Source of the DNA: Methylophilaceae bacterium
GTDB taxonomy: Bacteria > Pseudomonadota > Gammaproteobacteria > Burkholderiales > Methylophilaceae
Direction of reading: 5' to 3'
Assembly (NCBI GenBank): GCA_006844635.1
Contig: SPJO01000123.1
Location: 1-42,848, forward strand
DNA: 42,848 bases
Part shown: one piece after another, positions 1 through 7,208 of the stretch
Layout: each line of letters opens with the position of its first letter
Position numbering within the stretch: the stretch's first letter is position 1
The notes under the pieces: generated by a model
Seen by the model: the letters and a program-made list of their open reading frames with translations, nothing else
Told to the model about the DNA's origin: nothing
Database searches by the model: none
Translations under genes and position numbers: made by a program

Positions 1-1308
1 TTCAAAACGCAGCACAATCACAGGCGTTGTGTTTGACGGGCGCATTAAACCAAAACCATCGGCATATTCCACGCGTAAACCATCAATCGTGAGCACTTTT
101 GCATCATCAAATTTCGCTGTTTTCTGCAACTGGGCGATAAGTGCGTGTGGTTCGCCTTCTTTCATGTTGATGTGTTGCTCAGGTGTGCTCACGCTATCTG
201 GCAGTGCATTAAGCACAGCTGATGGGTCGTCAAATTGGCTTAAGATTTCTAATAATCGTGCACCGGAATACAGGCCATCATCAAAGCCGTACCAGCGCTC
301 TTTGAAGAAGACATGACCGCTCATTTCACCTGCTAGCGCAGAGCCTGTTTCTTTCATTTTGGCTTTCACGAGGGAGTGGCCTGTTTTCCACATTAATGGC
401 TTGCCACCACGTTCTTCAATCCATGGACCTAAATTACGGGTTGATTTCACATCATAGATAATCGTTGCACCAGGGTCACGTTTGAGCACGTCTTCAGCAA
501 AGAGTAATAACTGACGGTCTGGGTAGATAATATTGCCTTCTTTTGTAACGACACCTAAACGGTCACCATCACCATCAAACGCTAGACCAATCTCCGATTC
601 GCCTGTTTTTAATGCATTCACTAAGTCCTTCAGGTTATCAGGCACAGAAGGGTCTGGATGGTGGTTAGGGAAGTTGCCATCCACTTCGCAGAATAGCTCT
701 TCAACTTCACAGCCCAGCGCCTCATAAAGTTTTTTAGCAAAAGCACCCGCAACACCATTGCCCGCATCGGCTGCAATCTTCATCGGTCTTGTCAGTTTGA
801 TGTGGTCGCTGATTTTGGCGATGTATTCATCATCAATATAGTAATTCGTTTCTTGACCTGCTTCAGCCGCCGTTAACTTGTCGTCCTCTATCCGTTGTCG
901 TAAACCTTGAATGACTTCGCCAGATAAGGTTTCGCCAGCTAATACCATTTTTAACCCATTGTAATCTGGTGGGTTATGACTGCCAGTCACCATGACGCCA
1001 CAGTTTGTGTTGAGGTGATAAGCGGCAAAGTACACAACTGGGGTGGCTACTAAGCCAAGATTGATGACATCAATGCCGGCTTTGCGTATGCCACGTGAGA
1101 GTGCTGATGCCAGCTCAGGCCCTGATAAGCGGCCATCATAGCCGACACAAATGGTTTTTTGTTGGCGGTCACGTGCTTCACTGCCAAGCGCATGGCCAAT
1201 GGATTCGACAATCGTGGGCGTCAGCGTTTTGCCGACAATGCCACGGATATCGTAAGCTTTAAAAATTTCTGCAGGAACGGTGTTGTTAGATGTTGTATTT
1301 GAAGACAT
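1..1308 (-). CDS. algC: Phosphomannomutase/phosphoglucomutase, 3' end outside window
   Basis: Interconverts hexose-6-phosphates and hexose-1-phosphates (mannose and/or glucose) to supply nucleotide sugars for polysaccharide or LPS. 436 codons are visible. The frame is open to base 1, so roughly the last 15-30 residues are missing compared with the usual 450-460. Family signatures are all present: the phosphoserine loop TGSHNP with Ser about residue 110, the metal-binding DGDGDR, the sugar-binding GEMSGH, and a C-terminal phosphate-binding loop RPSNT close to the window edge. The start ATG at 1308 overlaps the end of the DUF3307 gene by 23 bases, so the two are probably cotranscribed after iscX. 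Family assignment is secure. Whether mannose or glucose is preferred cannot be read from the sequence; the symbol follows the bifunctional AlgC type. Confidence 0.93.
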   Translation of the reverse strand, partial: MSSNTTSNNTVPAEIFKAYDIRGIVGKTLTPTIVESIGHALGSEARDRQQKTICVGYDGRLSGPELASALSRGIRKAGIDVINLGLVATPVVYFAAYHLNTNCGVMVTGSHNPPDYNGLKMVLAGETLSGEVIQGLRQRIEDDKLTAAEAGQETNYYIDDEYIAKISDHIKLTRPMKIAADAGNGVAGAFAKKLYEALGCEVEELFCEVDGNFPNHHPDPSVPDNLKDLVNALKTGESEIGLAFDGDGDRLGVVTKEGNIIYPDRQLLLFAEDVLKRDPGATIIYDVKSTRNLGPWIEERGGKPLMWKTGHSLVKAKMKETGSALAGEMSGHVFFKERWYGFDDGLYSGARLLEILSQFDDPSAVLNALPDSVSTPEQHINMKEGEPHALIAQLQKTAKFDDAKVLTIDGLRVEYADGFGLMRPSNTTPVIVLRFE

Positions 1309-1654
1309 AGTAGATGATTGCAAAATAAGTAAGGTGATGTAAAAGTTGGTCGAATCCTAATAGCACCCAGAACCACTCGCTATTATTAGGGTTTAGGTCG
1401 AATTCATTTGATAGTTTCATTTTTGCCCAGTCGATATGATAATGCACAAGCAAATCAATGAAGCCAAGCATGATGGCGTTGCTGCCAATGAAGGGGAAAA
1501 GGACGAGTGTGGTGCCGATGCCATGCAAGCCCGCATGTACGATACCACCAGGATGTAAATACGTGCCTTTATTCTTGTAAAGCCAAGGAAACATTTGCAA
1601 TGGAAAATCACAAATAAAATGCTTGATAAATAAGCCAAGCAACGCTTCAAACAT
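1286..1654 (-). CDS. DUF3307-type small membrane protein
   Basis: A 122-residue hydrophobic protein of unknown function that resembles the DUF3307 family. It has about three membrane-spanning stretches (roughly residues 1-20, 45-75 and 95-120). Conserved-looking polar residues lie near membrane edges: HFICDF near the N-terminus, HAGLHG around 41-46, and HYHIDWAK around 71-78. Histidines and aspartates in such places could bind metal, but this is speculation. It starts two bases after the iscX stop and its end overlaps the phosphomannomutase start, so it is the middle gene of a three-gene transcript. No Shine-Dalgarno site is obvious in the iscX end, which suggests translational coupling. Confidence 0.75.
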   Translation of the reverse strand: MFEALLGLFIKHFICDFPLQMFPWLYKNKGTYLHPGGIVHAGLHGIGTTLVLFPFIGSNAIMLGFIDLLVHYHIDWAKMKLSNEFDLNPNNSEWFWVLLGFDQLLHHLTYFAIIYYVFKYNI

Positions 1655-1656
1655 CG

Positions 1657-1851
1657 TTATGCCGCCTCATCAATCCAAGCGAGTTGAATGGCTTCAAGAA
1701 TTTTTTCGCCACAATGTGATTCGCTATCGTCAAAGCCATCTAATGCCATTACCCATTGCATTAAGTCAGTAAATCGAATGGTCTTGGGGTCAATTTCTGG
1801 ATGCGCGTCATAAAGTTCTTCGGCGATTCTTTGTGTCTCTGTCCACTTCAT
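1657..1851 (-). CDS. iscX: Iron-sulfur assembly protein IscX
   Basis: A 64-residue acidic protein that matches IscX (YfhJ), a small adaptor that binds the cysteine desulfurase IscS and iron in the ISC pathway. Seen in sequence: the opening MKWT, the core DPKTIRFTDL-QWV, and the closing EKILEAIQLAWIDEA, all typical of the family. The frame allows a longer start at 1887, but a TATAAT promoter element covers that upstream ATG and predicts a transcript beginning near 1879. The ATG at 1851 gives the normal family length (E. coli has 66 residues). The rest of the isc cluster is not next to it. It heads a small operon with DUF3307 and phosphomannomutase genes. Confidence 0.9.
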   Translation of the reverse strand: MKWTETQRIAEELYDAHPEIDPKTIRFTDLMQWVMALDGFDDSESHCGEKILEAIQLAWIDEAA

Positions 1852-1885
1852 AGGTGTTTGGTTCTTTGTACTGCTTAAAGCACTC

Positions 1886-1916
1886 ATTATAGCCTGCTAC
1901 TAAACAGTTTTGGCAA
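1886..1916 (-). promoter_or_regulatory. Candidate sigma-70 promoter for iscX operon
   Basis: On the minus strand there is a TTGCCA -35 (1916-1911), a 19-base spacer and a perfect TATAAT -10 (1891-1886). The start would be near 1879, giving a leader of about 28 bases before the ATG at 1851. The spacer is longer than optimal. Confidence 0.5.
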
Positions 1917-1917
1917 G

Positions 1918-1948
1918 TAAAAAAAAGCCCAACCATATAGGTTGGGCT
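1918..1948 (-). terminator. Rho-independent terminator, minus strand
   Basis: A perfect 9-bp stem AGCCCAACC/GGTTGGGCT (1926-1934 with 1940-1948) has a 5-base loop. On the minus strand it is followed by a run of eight T. It ends a minus-strand transcript that begins between glyA and iscX, where no protein gene is seen, and so marks the 3' end of a candidate small RNA. Confidence 0.8.
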
Positions 1949-1984
1949 AAAGGGAGGATTGAAACTTTGGAGAATTACGTTTCA
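1918..1984 (-). ncRNA. Candidate small RNA with anti-Shine-Dalgarno loops
   Basis: Minus-strand core of a likely trans-acting RNA. Reading 5' to 3' there is a 6-bp hairpin TGAAAC/GTTTCA (1984-1979 with 1965-1960) whose 13-base loop displays TCTCC, then a single-stranded stretch with CCTCCC (1957-1952), then the 9-bp terminator with a T-tract. C-rich anti-Shine-Dalgarno motifs in loops before a terminator are the pattern of Hfq-dependent small RNAs such as the Rhodobacter CcsR and Neisseria RcoF types. The 5' end is uncertain. A TTTATA at 1995-1990 would start it near 1983. Alternatively it could start near 2064 and include a further 9-bp hairpin (2024-2032 with 2047-2055). No homologous family is recognised by name. 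Confidence 0.5.
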
Positions 1985-2023
1985 GTTCTTATAAAGCATG
2001 GTCTGTGCCAACTTGTTTTCACT

Positions 2024-2055
2024 TAGTGAATCTTGGAAAATATGGTGATTCACTA
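2024..2055. repeat. 9-bp inverted repeat upstream of glyA
   Basis: TAGTGAATC (2024-2032) and GATTCACTA (2047-2055) form a perfect inverted repeat with a 14-base gap. The left arm also belongs to a short palindrome TTCACT-T-AGTGAA (2019-2031). It could be an operator for glyA or a 5' hairpin of the minus-strand RNA. Confidence 0.5.
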
Positions 2056-2090
2056 CAATTATTTGCGCCAATAATAGGCGTATGTTGATA

Positions 2091-2113
2091 TTGGTGCATG
2101 TTCTTGGTGCATG
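2091..2113. repeat. Tandem direct repeat TTGGTGCATG
   Basis: The 10-mer TTGGTGCATG occurs at 2091-2100 and again at 2104-2113, a 13-base period, about 70 bases upstream of the glyA promoter. It may be a tandem protein-binding site. Nothing else in the gap identifies the regulator. Confidence 0.4.
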
Positions 2114-2161
2114 GTGTGCAATTGAATGCTGAGGATTAAAGCGTTTTAGTTAATGCCTGAG

Positions 2162-2190
2162 TTTATGTTGGATGGGTGGCATGGTAAAAT
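2162..2190 (+). promoter_or_regulatory. Candidate glyA promoter
   Basis: A weak -35 TTTATG (2162-2167), a 17-base spacer, and an extended -10 TGG-TAAAAT (2182-2190). The start would fall near 2197, giving a leader of about 36 bases. No Shine-Dalgarno site precedes the glyA ATG and no riboswitch fits in this short leader. Confidence 0.5.
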
Positions 2191-2232
2191 GCGCCATTAT
2201 TTTATTTAACGTATTTTGGAAACCAAGCCGAC

Positions 2233-3480
2233 ATGTTTAACTATTCAAAGAAATTGCAAACGACAGACCCAGAGATCGCGAAAATGATTGATGCTGAGGT
2301 CGTGCGACAAGAGCAACATATTGAACTAATCGCTTCTGAAAACTATACCAGCCCAGCGGTGATGGAAGCACAAGGCTCACAGTTGACGAACAAGTATGCA
2401 GAAGGTTATCCAGGCAAGCGTTTTTATGGTGGCTGTGAGTTTGTTGACCAAGTGGAACAGTTGGCGATTGATCGCTTAAAGGCATTGTTTGGTGCGGAGT
2501 ATGCCAATGTGCAACCACACTCAGGTTCGCAAGCAAACCAAGCTGTGTATTTCGCGATGCTAAAACCAGGTGACAAGATTATGGGCATGAACTTGGGTCA
2601 TGGTGGTCATCTAACGCATGGTTCGCCAGCGAATATCTCAGGTAAACTATTTGACATTGTGGCTTATGGTCTTGATGACAATGAAGAGATTGATTACGAG
2701 GAAATGGAGCGCGTTGCCGTTGCAGAGCAGCCTAAGTTGTTAATTGGTGGTGCATCTGCTTACGCATTGCGTTTTGACTGGGAGCGCATGGCCGCTATTG
2801 CGAAAAAAGTTGGCGCTTATTTTATGGTGGATATGGCGCATTACTCTGGTTTGATTGCGGCAGGTGTTTACCCGAACCCAGTGCCACATGCTGACTTTGT
2901 AACATCAACAACGCATAAGACCTTACGTGGGCCAAGAGGCGGCATTATTATGGCGAAAGAGGAATTTGCTAAGCAACTTAATTCGAGCGTGTTCCCGAGT
3001 TTGCAAGGCGGGCCTTTAATGCACGTGATGGCTGGCAAGGCGACCGCTTTCTTAGAAGCGTCTAAACCTGAATTTAAAACATATCAAGAGCAAGTGATGA
3101 AGAATGCTGCGGTGATGGCTAAGGCGTTAACTGCACGTGGCTTGCGCGTGATTTCAGGCCGTACAGAGTCACATGTATTCTTGGTTGATTTGCGTGCGAA
3201 AGGCTTAACTGGCAAAGCTGCTGATGCTGCTTTAGGTCAAGCGCACATCACGGTTAATAAAAACGCTATCCCAAATGACCCAGAAAGCCCATTTGTGACA
3301 TCTGGAATCCGTATTGGATCGCCTGCGATTACGACGCGTGGATTTAAAGAAGCAGAAGCGGAGCAAGTCGCTAATTTAATTGCTGATGTGTTAGATAACC
3401 CTGAAGATGAAGCGAATATCAATGCAGTGAAAGCGAAAGTCAGTGCATTAACATCAAACTTCCCAGTATACGGCGCTTAA
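2233..3480 (+). CDS. glyA: Serine hydroxymethyltransferase
   Basis: PLP enzyme that converts serine plus tetrahydrofolate to glycine plus 5,10-methylene-tetrahydrofolate, the main C1 donor for thymidylate, purines and methionine. The 415-residue length is standard. The PLP lysine is K229 in the TTHKTLRGPRGG motif. ELIASENYTS near residue 31 and the HSGSQAN loop at about 96-102 are also diagnostic. nrdR follows after 6 bases, a common pairing in proteobacteria. In a methylotroph the enzyme also connects formaldehyde-level carbon with serine and glycine. The product, methylene-THF, is the cofactor of ThyA encoded at 29298. Identification is certain. Confidence 0.98.
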   Translation: MFNYSKKLQTTDPEIAKMIDAEVVRQEQHIELIASENYTSPAVMEAQGSQLTNKYAEGYPGKRFYGGCEFVDQVEQLAIDRLKALFGAEYANVQPHSGSQANQAVYFAMLKPGDKIMGMNLGHGGHLTHGSPANISGKLFDIVAYGLDDNEEIDYEEMERVAVAEQPKLLIGGASAYALRFDWERMAAIAKKVGAYFMVDMAHYSGLIAAGVYPNPVPHADFVTSTTHKTLRGPRGGIIMAKEEFAKQLNSSVFPSLQGGPLMHVMAGKATAFLEASKPEFKTYQEQVMKNAAVMAKALTARGLRVISGRTESHVFLVDLRAKGLTGKAADAALGQAHITVNKNAIPNDPESPFVTSGIRIGSPAITTRGFKEAEAEQVANLIADVLDNPEDEANINAVKAKVSALTSNFPVYGA

Positions 3481-3486
3481 TCGATA

Positions 3487-3933
3487 ATGAAATGTCCTTT
3501 TTGTAACGCAACGGATACCCAAGTCATTGACTCAAGAGTGAATGACGAAGGCGATTCGATTCGTCGTCGCCGTCGTTGTAACAGTTGTGATAAACGCTTC
3601 ACGACTTATGAAACTGCAGACTTGCGGCTGCCGCAAGTGGTGAAGAGTAATGGCAATCGTGAAGAGTTTTCCGATGGGAAATTGCGCGATGGCTTTTTAC
3701 GCGCACTGCATAAACGCCCAGTCTCTGCAGAGTTGCTTGAAGAAGCCTTGCATCATATTCGTAGTAAGCTACTGGTGCTTGGTGAGCGAGAAGTGCCTGC
3801 GCGTCAAATTGGTGAATTGGTGATGGCGGAGTTACGCAAGCTTGATAAAGTCGCTTATATTCGGTTTGCATCCATTTACAGAAGTTTCCAAGATGCGGAT
3901 GATTTCCGCGATGTCCTTAAAGATTTAAAGTAA
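3487..3933 (+). CDS. nrdR: Ribonucleotide reductase regulator NrdR
   Basis: ATP/dATP-sensing repressor of ribonucleotide reductase genes. The N-terminal zinc ribbon has C3, C6, C31 and C34, with an arginine-rich DNA-binding stretch RRRRR just before C31. An ATP-cone domain follows (about residues 48-138). Length 148 is typical. It lies 6 bases after glyA and 4 bases before ribD in a single plus-strand operon. No nrd genes or clear NrdR boxes are visible in this window, so its targets lie elsewhere. Confidence 0.97.
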   Translation: MKCPFCNATDTQVIDSRVNDEGDSIRRRRRCNSCDKRFTTYETADLRLPQVVKSNGNREEFSDGKLRDGFLRALHKRPVSAELLEEALHHIRSKLLVLGEREVPARQIGELVMAELRKLDKVAYIRFASIYRSFQDADDFRDVLKDLK

Positions 3934-3937
3934 ATAC

Positions 3938-5029
3938 ATGACTGCCTATACGCCTGAAGATCACCTTTATATGACACAGGCGCTGCGGATTGCTGAACGT
4001 GGCTTGTTTACCAGCATGCCAAATCCGCGTGTTGGTTGTGTGATTGTTAAGGATGGCAAAGTCATTGGTGAGGGAGCTCATCTTAAAGCAGGCACGCCAC
4101 ATGCGGAAATACATGCGCTGGCGCAAGCTGGCATCGAAGCAAAAGGCGCGACGGCTTACGTGACCTTGGAACCTTGTAGCCATCATGGCCGCACACCACC
4201 TTGTGCTGAAGCACTCGTGCATGCTGGTATTAAGCAAGTCATTATCGCCATGCAAGATCCAAACCCATTGGTCGCGGGTAAAGGTGTTAGCTACCTTGAG
4301 ACTGCTGGTGTTACGGTGCAAACAGGGTTAATGCAAGCGCAGGCACAAACATTGAATGCTGGTTTTGTGTCGCGCATGACACAGCAACGGCCATTAGTAC
4401 GCATTAAAATTGCCGCGAGCCTAGATGGGCGGACAGCGTTGCGCAATGGTGAAAGTCAATGGATTACCAGCCAAGCCGCCCGTGCTGATGTTCAGCAATG
4501 GCGGGCACGATCGTGCGCGATGATGACAGGGATTGGCACGATATTAGGTGACAACCCAAGCTTAACAGTACGAGCACATGCTATTGACCGCCAACCACTG
4601 ACGGTGGTGGTTGATAGCCACCTGAGGATGCCATTAGATGCAAAAGTCTTAGCCAACCCCGATGTATTGATTGCTTATGCATCTGATACGTCGCAAAAAG
4701 CAGAACAACTCAAAGAAAAGGGCGTTGCTTTGCTTCATGTCCCTAACGCTGAGGGTAAAGTGTGTCTGCAGTCTTTATTAGCGCATCTTGCAAGCATTGA
4801 AGTGAATGAGGTGATGGTCGAGGGTGGCGATGGGCTCAATGGCGCGCTAATGGCCGATAACTTAATTGACACGCTTATTCTTTACTATGCACCTAAATTA
4901 ATGGGTAGTGATGGCAAAGGGATGTTCGGGTTGCCGGAACTGGTCGCGATGCATGATACAGTGGCACTTGAAGTTGATGATATTCGTCAGTTTGGACAAG
5001 ACATTAGGATATTGGCTAGGAGAGCTTGA
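3938..5029 (+). CDS. ribD: Bifunctional riboflavin deaminase/reductase RibD
   Basis: Carries out steps two and three of riboflavin synthesis: deamination of the pyrimidinone from GTP cyclohydrolase II, then NADPH-dependent reduction of the ribose chain. The N-terminal cytidine-deaminase domain has zinc ligands H55 (HAE, with E57 as proton shuttle), C80 and C89 in PCSHHGRTPPC. The C-terminal reductase domain runs from about residue 148 (RIKIAASLDGRTA) and has the VEGGDGLNG nucleotide-binding motif near 290-298. At 363 residues both domains are complete. It is in the glyA-nrdR operon and its stop overlaps the tatD start (TGATG). No FMN riboswitch precedes it, as expected for an internal gene. 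Confidence 0.97.
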   Translation: MTAYTPEDHLYMTQALRIAERGLFTSMPNPRVGCVIVKDGKVIGEGAHLKAGTPHAEIHALAQAGIEAKGATAYVTLEPCSHHGRTPPCAEALVHAGIKQVIIAMQDPNPLVAGKGVSYLETAGVTVQTGLMQAQAQTLNAGFVSRMTQQRPLVRIKIAASLDGRTALRNGESQWITSQAARADVQQWRARSCAMMTGIGTILGDNPSLTVRAHAIDRQPLTVVVDSHLRMPLDAKVLANPDVLIAYASDTSQKAEQLKEKGVALLHVPNAEGKVCLQSLLAHLASIEVNEVMVEGGDGLNGALMADNLIDTLILYYAPKLMGSDGKGMFGLPELVAMHDTVALEVDDIRQFGQDIRILARRA

Positions 5030-5853
5030 TGGGCACCAGTAAATTAATTGACACACATTGCCATTTGGATGCGGCCGCATTCGATGAAGATCGAGATCAG
5101 GCTGTTCAGTTAGCAGTAGAAGCGGGCGTAGAAATGATGGTGTTACCTTCAGTGTTGCCGCGCAATTATATTGATGTCATTCTCGCATCACAACGTTATG
5201 CTAATTGTTGTTATGCGTTGGGAGTGCATCCGATGTACCTAGATAGCGTTAAAGTGACCACGATGAAAGATTTAGATAATTTGGTCGAGAAAACGCTGAA
5301 AGTTGAAAACAAACTAGTTGCGGTCGGTGAAATTGGCTTAGACTTTTTTGAAACCAAAGAAAATCAAACAGCCCAAGAGGAATTGTTTGCGGAACAGTTA
5401 AAGATTGCTCAGCGACATGACTTGCCTGTTATTTTGCATGTGCGTCATGCAGTCGATGATGTATTAAAACATTTAAGGCGCACAAAAGTGCGTGGTGGGA
5501 TTGCCCATGCCTTTAATGGGAGTATGCAGCAAGCAGAAGAGTTTATTAAGCTTGGTTTCAAATTAGGCTTTGGTGGCGCGATGACTTATCCACGTGCGAC
5601 CAAGTTAAGAGAGTTGGCAGAAAAGTTGCCATTAGACGCAATTGTTTTAGAGACTGATGCGCCAGATATGCCGCCTGAGTGGCTAGAAAAGGGCAGTCGA
5701 AATAGTCCAAAAGAGCTATTGAAAATTGCTGAAACAATCGCCTCTGTGAGGCGCATGTCACTGTCGCAAATCATTGAAATCACTAGTAAAAATTCTATGG
5801 AAGTTTTGCCAAAATTAGGCGACTTATGCACACGACTTGAAGTGTTACATTAA
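5029..5853 (+). CDS. TatD-family metal-dependent hydrolase
   Basis: A 274-residue TIM-barrel metallohydrolase of the TatD DNase family. Metal-binding signatures are DTHCHLD (H10, H12), GEIGLDFF in the middle, HVRHA, and the C-terminal ETDAPDMPP that carries the last metal aspartate. TatD proteins have been linked to 3'-5' DNA or RNA exonuclease activity and DNA repair. The start is taken at ATG 5029 because AGGAG lies six bases upstream and the ATG shares its A with the ribD stop; a TTG one codon earlier is less likely. It ends the glyA-nrdR-ribD unit. The exact paralogue (TatD, YcfH or YjjV) is not resolved. Confidence 0.9.
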   Translation: MGTSKLIDTHCHLDAAAFDEDRDQAVQLAVEAGVEMMVLPSVLPRNYIDVILASQRYANCCYALGVHPMYLDSVKVTTMKDLDNLVEKTLKVENKLVAVGEIGLDFFETKENQTAQEELFAEQLKIAQRHDLPVILHVRHAVDDVLKHLRRTKVRGGIAHAFNGSMQQAEEFIKLGFKLGFGGAMTYPRATKLRELAEKLPLDAIVLETDAPDMPPEWLEKGSRNSPKELLKIAETIASVRRMSLSQIIEITSKNSMEVLPKLGDLCTRLEVLH

Positions 5854-5947
5854 GTTTGTCGAAAAAACAGTATAAAACCAATAACATACAGTAAGTTATT
5901 GATTTTAAAGGAAAAAATAATAGATTAAAAAATGAACTTTTGAAAAA

Positions 5948-5977
5948 AACCCTTTCAAATTGGAGGGTTACGTTTTT
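5948..5977 (+). terminator. Probable terminator after tatD
   Basis: AACCCT (5948-5953) pairs with AGGGTT (5964-5969), followed by ACG and five T. A weaker AT-only hairpin, CAATAAC/GTTATTG, lies earlier at 5879-5901. The short stem makes this a moderate candidate for the end of the glyA-tatD operon. Confidence 0.5.
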
Positions 5978-5986
5978 AAGTCACAA

Positions 5987-6021
5987 TAATCCACAAAGTT
6001 ATCCACAGTTTTTGTGGATGG
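5987..6021. other. DnaA-box cluster beside an AT-rich tract
   Basis: TTATCCACA at 5999-6007 is a perfect DnaA box. TAATCCACA at 5987-5995 is one mismatch away in the same direction, 12 bases upstream. CCATCCACA lies on the minus strand at 6021-6013 (two mismatches). The second and third boxes form a perfect inverted repeat ATCCACA-N5-TGTGGAT. About 75 bases of almost pure A/T follow. This resembles an origin or a DnaA-titrating or DnaA-regulated site in front of mtnA. The rest of 5854-6116 holds no gene. Confidence 0.55.
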
Positions 6022-6116
6022 AAATTGATAAAAAATAGTTATTCAAAAAATGCAAGAAAAAAATATATTTTTTTTAATAATTTTTTGGAATAAAAATTCC
6101 CCATGCGCGCGTTTTT

Positions 6117-7208
6117 ATGTATATAGATAATAAGCACTACCGAACCATATGGCCAAGCCCACGGTGCCAATCTGTTGAGATCATTAATCAGACCTTATTG
6201 CCATTCAAATTCGAGGTGTTGCAGATTACATCCTTGACCATGATGGTCGAAGCGATTCGAACCATGCAAGTAAGAGGGGCGCCATTAATTGGTGCAGCAG
6301 CAGCCTATGGGATGGCGCTAGCGATGCGTGAGGATGATGGTGATGCATCCTTACAATCAGCCGCGGCGCAATTGATTGCAGCGAGACCAACAGCGGTTAA
6401 TTTGGCGTGGGCGGTGAATCGGATGGTCGAGACATTAACGGCACTCGAGCCAGCTAAGCGCAACATTAACGCATGGCAGCAAGCCGCGCACATTGCTGAA
6501 GAGGATGTGAAACAGAACCAAGCCATTGGTGAGCATGGTCTTCAGCTAATCAAAGATGCGCATGATGGCAGTACGTTTAATGTGTTAACGCATTGCAATG
6601 CTGGTTGGTTAGCCACGGTCGACTATGGAACAGCTTTATCGCCTATCTATGCAGCCCATGATGCAGGCTTGGCTGTGCATGTCTGGGTGGATGAAACCCG
6701 CCCACGCAATCAAGGTGCCAGTCTGACGGCTTGGGAGCTAGCGCAGCATGGTGTGCCGCATACCGTGATCACTGATAATGCTGGAGGGCACTTGATGCAA
6801 CAAGGCCAAGTGGATATGGTGATTGTTGGTGCTGATCGTGTGACGGCCGGTGGCGACGTGTGTAATAAAATCGGCACCTATTTAAAGGCACTTGCAGCAC
6901 ACGATAATCATGTGCCATTTTACGCGGCGGTGCCAAGCCCAACGATAGATTGGCAGGTCAAAGCGAATGAAATCGACATTGAAAATCGACATGAAGATGA
7001 AGTGTTGACGATAACTGGTTTAGCGCAAGATCAAACGATACAACAAGTGCGGGTCGTGGCTGAAGGATCACCGGCTTTAAATCCAGCCTTTGATGTGACG
7101 CCAGCTAGATTAGTGACAGGGATTATTACCGAACGCGGCGTATTTAAACCTAGCAATTTATACCAGTTAGCAAGCCAGCTAGAAGAAAGTGTAGGTAACC
7201 CAGTATGA
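6117..7208 (+). CDS. mtnA: Methylthioribose-1-phosphate isomerase
   Basis: Isomerises 5-methylthioribose-1-phosphate (or 5-deoxyribose-1-phosphate) to the corresponding ribulose-1-phosphate during salvage of S-adenosylmethionine by-products. The catalytic cysteine and aspartate fall at C160 (THCNAGWLAT) and D240 (VGADRV), the same numbers known for the Bacillus enzyme. RGAPLIGAAAAYG at 53-65 and TAGGDVCNKIGTY are further family signatures. Length 363 is normal. Its ATGA stop/start overlaps the next gene by 4 bases. mtnB, mtnC and mtnD are absent nearby, while a fuculose-phosphate-type aldolase lies two genes on, pointing to the DHAP-shunt version of the pathway. No Shine-Dalgarno is visible before the ATG. 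Confidence 0.95.
   Translation: MYIDNKHYRTIWPSPRCQSVEIINQTLLPFKFEVLQITSLTMMVEAIRTMQVRGAPLIGAAAAYGMALAMREDDGDASLQSAAAQLIAARPTAVNLAWAVNRMVETLTALEPAKRNINAWQQAAHIAEEDVKQNQAIGEHGLQLIKDAHDGSTFNVLTHCNAGWLATVDYGTALSPIYAAHDAGLAVHVWVDETRPRNQGASLTAWELAQHGVPHTVITDNAGGHLMQQGQVDMVIVGADRVTAGGDVCNKIGTYLKALAAHDNHVPFYAAVPSPTIDWQVKANEIDIENRHEDEVLTITGLAQDQTIQQVRVVAEGSPALNPAFDVTPARLVTGIITERGVFKPSNLYQLASQLEESVGNPV

Noticed and set aside
2165..2200. Sigma-54 promoter before glyA (TGGCATG...TGC)
   Set aside because: GG to GC spacing is 11 rather than 10 and the -12 element is poor. An extended -10 sigma-70 element explains the site better.
6087..6100. GGAAT-N4-ATTCC as an operator for mtnA
   Set aside because: Arms of only five bases in an A/T-rich tract are expected by chance.
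5987..6116. Main chromosomal origin of replication at the DnaA-box cluster
   Set aside because: No dnaA, dnaN, gyrB, rpmH, mnmG or parAB nearby, and gene direction does not switch there. Kept only as a DnaA-binding candidate.
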